From NCBI RefSeq assembly GCF_014287515.2, contig NZ_CP092473.1:1577001-1641000 (forward strand): a DNA stretch of 64,000 nucleotides. Direction: 5' to 3'. The notes beneath the pieces were generated by a model, which saw nothing but the letters and a program-made list of their open reading frames with translations, was not told where the DNA came from and ran no database searches. Source of the stretch: Roseburia rectibacter. GTDB taxonomy: Bacteria; Bacillota; Clostridia; Lachnospirales; Lachnospiraceae. Below are positions 62,037 through 64,000 of the stretch, piece after piece (position 1 is the stretch's first letter; each line of letters opens with the position of its first letter). Position numbers and translations under genes: made by a program.

Positions 62037-62669
62037 TTATACCGATACATCAATAGAATTATGAACGAGTCTGTTACCATTTTGGACAAGTGTAGCTTCT
62101 ACGGATTCTCTTGTGACATTATCAAGAATGCTTGCATCAAATGCTTGTCTGGGCTTCCAATTTGGATTGGCTGATTTTACTGCCGCATACATAGCAGCTC
62201 TATACTGTCCTTCATATTGTTCTAAAGTCCATGTACCACTTAAACGCTTATCTTTGCTGACGCTCAACTGATAATCTTTGAAAATATCGGAACGCTTTGT
62301 TGTGTCACCATTTGAAAGACCTTTTTCCTGAATAAATTCCCGCTTCACATTATCAAACATTTTTTGACGATGATCTTCGGATATATTTGTAAGTTTCTGC
62401 CATGATGTACCTTTTCCAGTAACATCCATACCTGCAACACCATTTGAATTTAATAAATCTCCGTCCGAATCAAACTGCTTCATCAGATTTTTAATAATCG
62501 TATCCCTTCCACCGAATATTTCATATATCATCTTTTCTTCCGGAGACATCATGGATTCATTTTCAATTACTCCAGATAACCAGCTTTTTTCTTTCAATGC
62601 CTTATACTGTTTACTATTTGTATTGATACTATTATAGGTATTACCTAAACCGTTAATATTCATTGACAT
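62037..62669 (-). CDS. Export-substrate-type protein with IDVSV tail
   Basis: 210 residues from the ATG at 62669 (GGGAGG upstream on the minus strand; a longer in-frame start at 62687 lies before that site). Start MSMNINGLGNTYNSINTNSK matches the set. Residues about 65-80 hold an Asp-rich loop (QFDSDGDLLNSNGV) that resembles a calcium-binding loop. It ends HNSIDVSV. It is convergent to the operon, so its regulation must be separate. Function unknown. Confidence 0.65.
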   Translation of the reverse strand: MSMNINGLGNTYNSINTNSKQYKALKEKSWLSGVIENESMMSPEEKMIYEIFGGRDTIIKNLMKQFDSDGDLLNSNGVAGMDVTGKGTSWQKLTNISEDHRQKMFDNVKREFIQEKGLSNGDTTKRSDIFKDYQLSVSKDKRLSGTWTLEQYEGQYRAAMYAAVKSANPNWKPRQAFDASILDNVTRESVEATLVQNGNRLVHNSIDVSV

Positions 62670-62850
62670 ATAAAAGCCTCCCTGCAAATAAATTCAAAAT
62701 CCGTTTAGAATCAGTACTATATAATATATCATCGCAAATTCCAGAAAATTAATAACACAGTATATAATATAAAATGCTTTTCCCGATATAATTAGGTAAG
62801 ATTTATGATTGGAAATGAGGAAAAGCATGAACATATGACTTTATAGAATG

Positions 62851-62957
62851 TGCGTATAATCATAAAAAATATGGTTATAATACTTGCGTATAATCAAAAA
62901 ACAATTTACAATATGCGTATAATCATAAAATATAGAACGAATATATATGCGCATAAT
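62851..62957 (+). repeat. Four TGCGTATAAT boxes before the AAA ATPase gene
   Basis: TGCGTATAAT at 62851, 62885 and 62914 and TGCGCATAAT at 62948, 29-34 bases apart, three of them followed by CA. Each contains a -10-like TATAAT. Possible iterated operator or multiple promoters. Confidence 0.65.
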
Positions 62958-62968
62958 CTGGAGGAGCT

Positions 62969-64000
62969 ATGATATTAAAAAGAAAAATATATAAAAAACT
63001 ACTGGAATGGAAAAAGGAGTGTCAGGGGAAAAAAGCTTTACTGATAGAAGGCGCCAGACGTATTGGAAAGTCTACCATCTGCGAAGAATTTGGAAAAAGC
63101 GAATACAAAAGTTTTCTTCTGATTGACTTTGCTAAAAAAGATAAGGAAGTTGAGGGGTATTTTGAGAAATATCTGAATGATCTGGATACATTTTTTATGT
63201 TATTACAGACACATTTTGGAACAAAACTGACAGAGAGAAACTCTCTTATTATTTTTGATGAGGTGCAGATGTTTCCACAGGCAAGAGCAGCGATAAAATA
63301 TTTAGTGGCAGATGGAAGATATGATTATATCGAAACTGGTTCATTGATATCTATCAGAGAAAATGTAAAGAACATCGTCATACCGTCAGAAGAAAGACAT
63401 ATCAATATGTATCCATTGGATTTTGAAGAATTTGCAATAGCATTAGAAGAAGATTTGCTGGTTGAATATATAAAAAAATGCTTTGAAAAAAGAGAACCTT
63501 TGGAAAGAAGTATGCATAATCAGGCAATGCTTTTGTTTCATCAGTATATGCTTGTTGGTGGGATGCCTATGCCTGTAGTAGCATTTATTGAAAGCAAAAA
63601 AGATTTTACAGAAGCGGATAGAGAAAAAAGGGACATTCTTAAATTGTATCGGGAAGATATTATGAAGATAGATATGAGATATAGAAGCAAAGTTCTTGCA
63701 ATCTTTGACCAGATTCCGGGATTCCTTTCACAGCATGAAAAAAGAGTTGTATTCAAAAAGCTACAAGATGGTAGTTACGCAGACCAGTACGAAGAAACTT
63801 TTTTCTGGCTGTCGGATTCTATGATATCCAATGAATGCTTTTTGTGTAATGATCCGAATGTTGGCTTATCATTAAATGAGACAAGAAGCTATGTAAAGTG
63901 TTATATGGGTGATACCGGACTTTTGGTAAGCCATGCATTTGATGAAAATGAATTACTTGAAGATGAAGTATATAAACAGATATTGGCAGGCAAATTACAG
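62969..64000 (+). CDS. AAA ATPase, DUF4143-type (cut by window end)
   Basis: 344 codons visible, no stop before the end. GGAGGAG lies just before the ATG at 62969. Walker A EGARRIGKSTICEEFG near residue 30 and Walker B SLIIFDEVQMFPQ near residue 95 follow the AAA_14 plan; the later part (YMLVGGMPMPVVAFIESK, KIDMRYRSKVLAIFDQIPG) leads into the DUF4143 region. Such ATPases are widespread in gut Firmicutes and Bacteroidetes; their role is unknown. Confidence 0.85.
   Translation, partial: MILKRKIYKKLLEWKKECQGKKALLIEGARRIGKSTICEEFGKSEYKSFLLIDFAKKDKEVEGYFEKYLNDLDTFFMLLQTHFGTKLTERNSLIIFDEVQMFPQARAAIKYLVADGRYDYIETGSLISIRENVKNIVIPSEERHINMYPLDFEEFAIALEEDLLVEYIKKCFEKREPLERSMHNQAMLLFHQYMLVGGMPMPVVAFIESKKDFTEADREKRDILKLYREDIMKIDMRYRSKVLAIFDQIPGFLSQHEKRVVFKKLQDGSYADQYEETFFWLSDSMISNECFLCNDPNVGLSLNETRSYVKCYMGDTGLLVSHAFDENELLEDEVYKQILAGKLQ

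Overview
The window looks like chromosomal DNA of a motile gut Lachnospiraceae (Firmicutes), most like Roseburia or Agathobacter/Eubacterium rectale. The reasons are moderate GC, strong AGGAGG ribosome sites, Tn4451-type transposon genes (TnpV/TnpW/TnpX), an EF-G-like GTPase fused to a Rae1-type nuclease, and a set of FlxA-like and FliD-like proteins. The genus is an inference from gene content.

Left part (1-21000). A Wadjet anti-plasmid locus enters from the left (jetC end, jetD), followed by an ABC-class ATPase and a DUF3990/HTH toxin-antitoxin pair with its own operator. Then come an AraC regulator, a lipoprotein, a heterodimeric ABC exporter, a 313-bp MITE-like element, a UvrA2-like ATPase, an mgtE gene with a leader peptide and mutually exclusive hairpins, a conserved unknown gene, and the GTPase-NYN fusion.

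Middle part (21000-46900). This is an accessory region in decay. A BREX locus keeps an intact brxA but only pieces of brxB, pglX and pglZ. Between two diverged copies of the pglX 3' end sits a three-gene module (DUF262 protein, DUF3696 ATPase, unknown third protein) plus two AlbA_2 proteins. Housekeeping genes follow: an RsmF-like methylase, a broken MATE gene, folT with a tetrahydrofolate riboswitch, an OLD nuclease, an intact MATE pump and a YitT protein. Next are many broken genes (GGDEF, aldo/keto reductase, TnpV, Rpn, zinc-ribbon protein) and a Tn4451-like remnant whose large serine recombinase has an internal deletion.

Right part (46900-62700). Two LytTR/GHKL two-component systems are interleaved with about a dozen small proteins that have no Sec signal. 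Their N-termini are rich in Asn, Ser and Tyr, and many end in the same C-terminal pattern: hydrophobic, Asp, hydrophobic, any residue, hydrophobic (IDIRV, IDIRL, VDLKV, IDLQI, FDFSV, IDVSV). One resembles the C-terminal domain of the flagellar cap FliD and one resembles FlxA. Paired direct repeats of LytTR spacing precede the second kinase operon and both sets of small-protein genes. I propose a quorum- or signal-controlled set of proteins exported by the flagellar apparatus; this is the best candidate for an undescribed system here. The window ends in a DUF4143-type AAA ATPase preceded by repeated TGCGTATAAT boxes.
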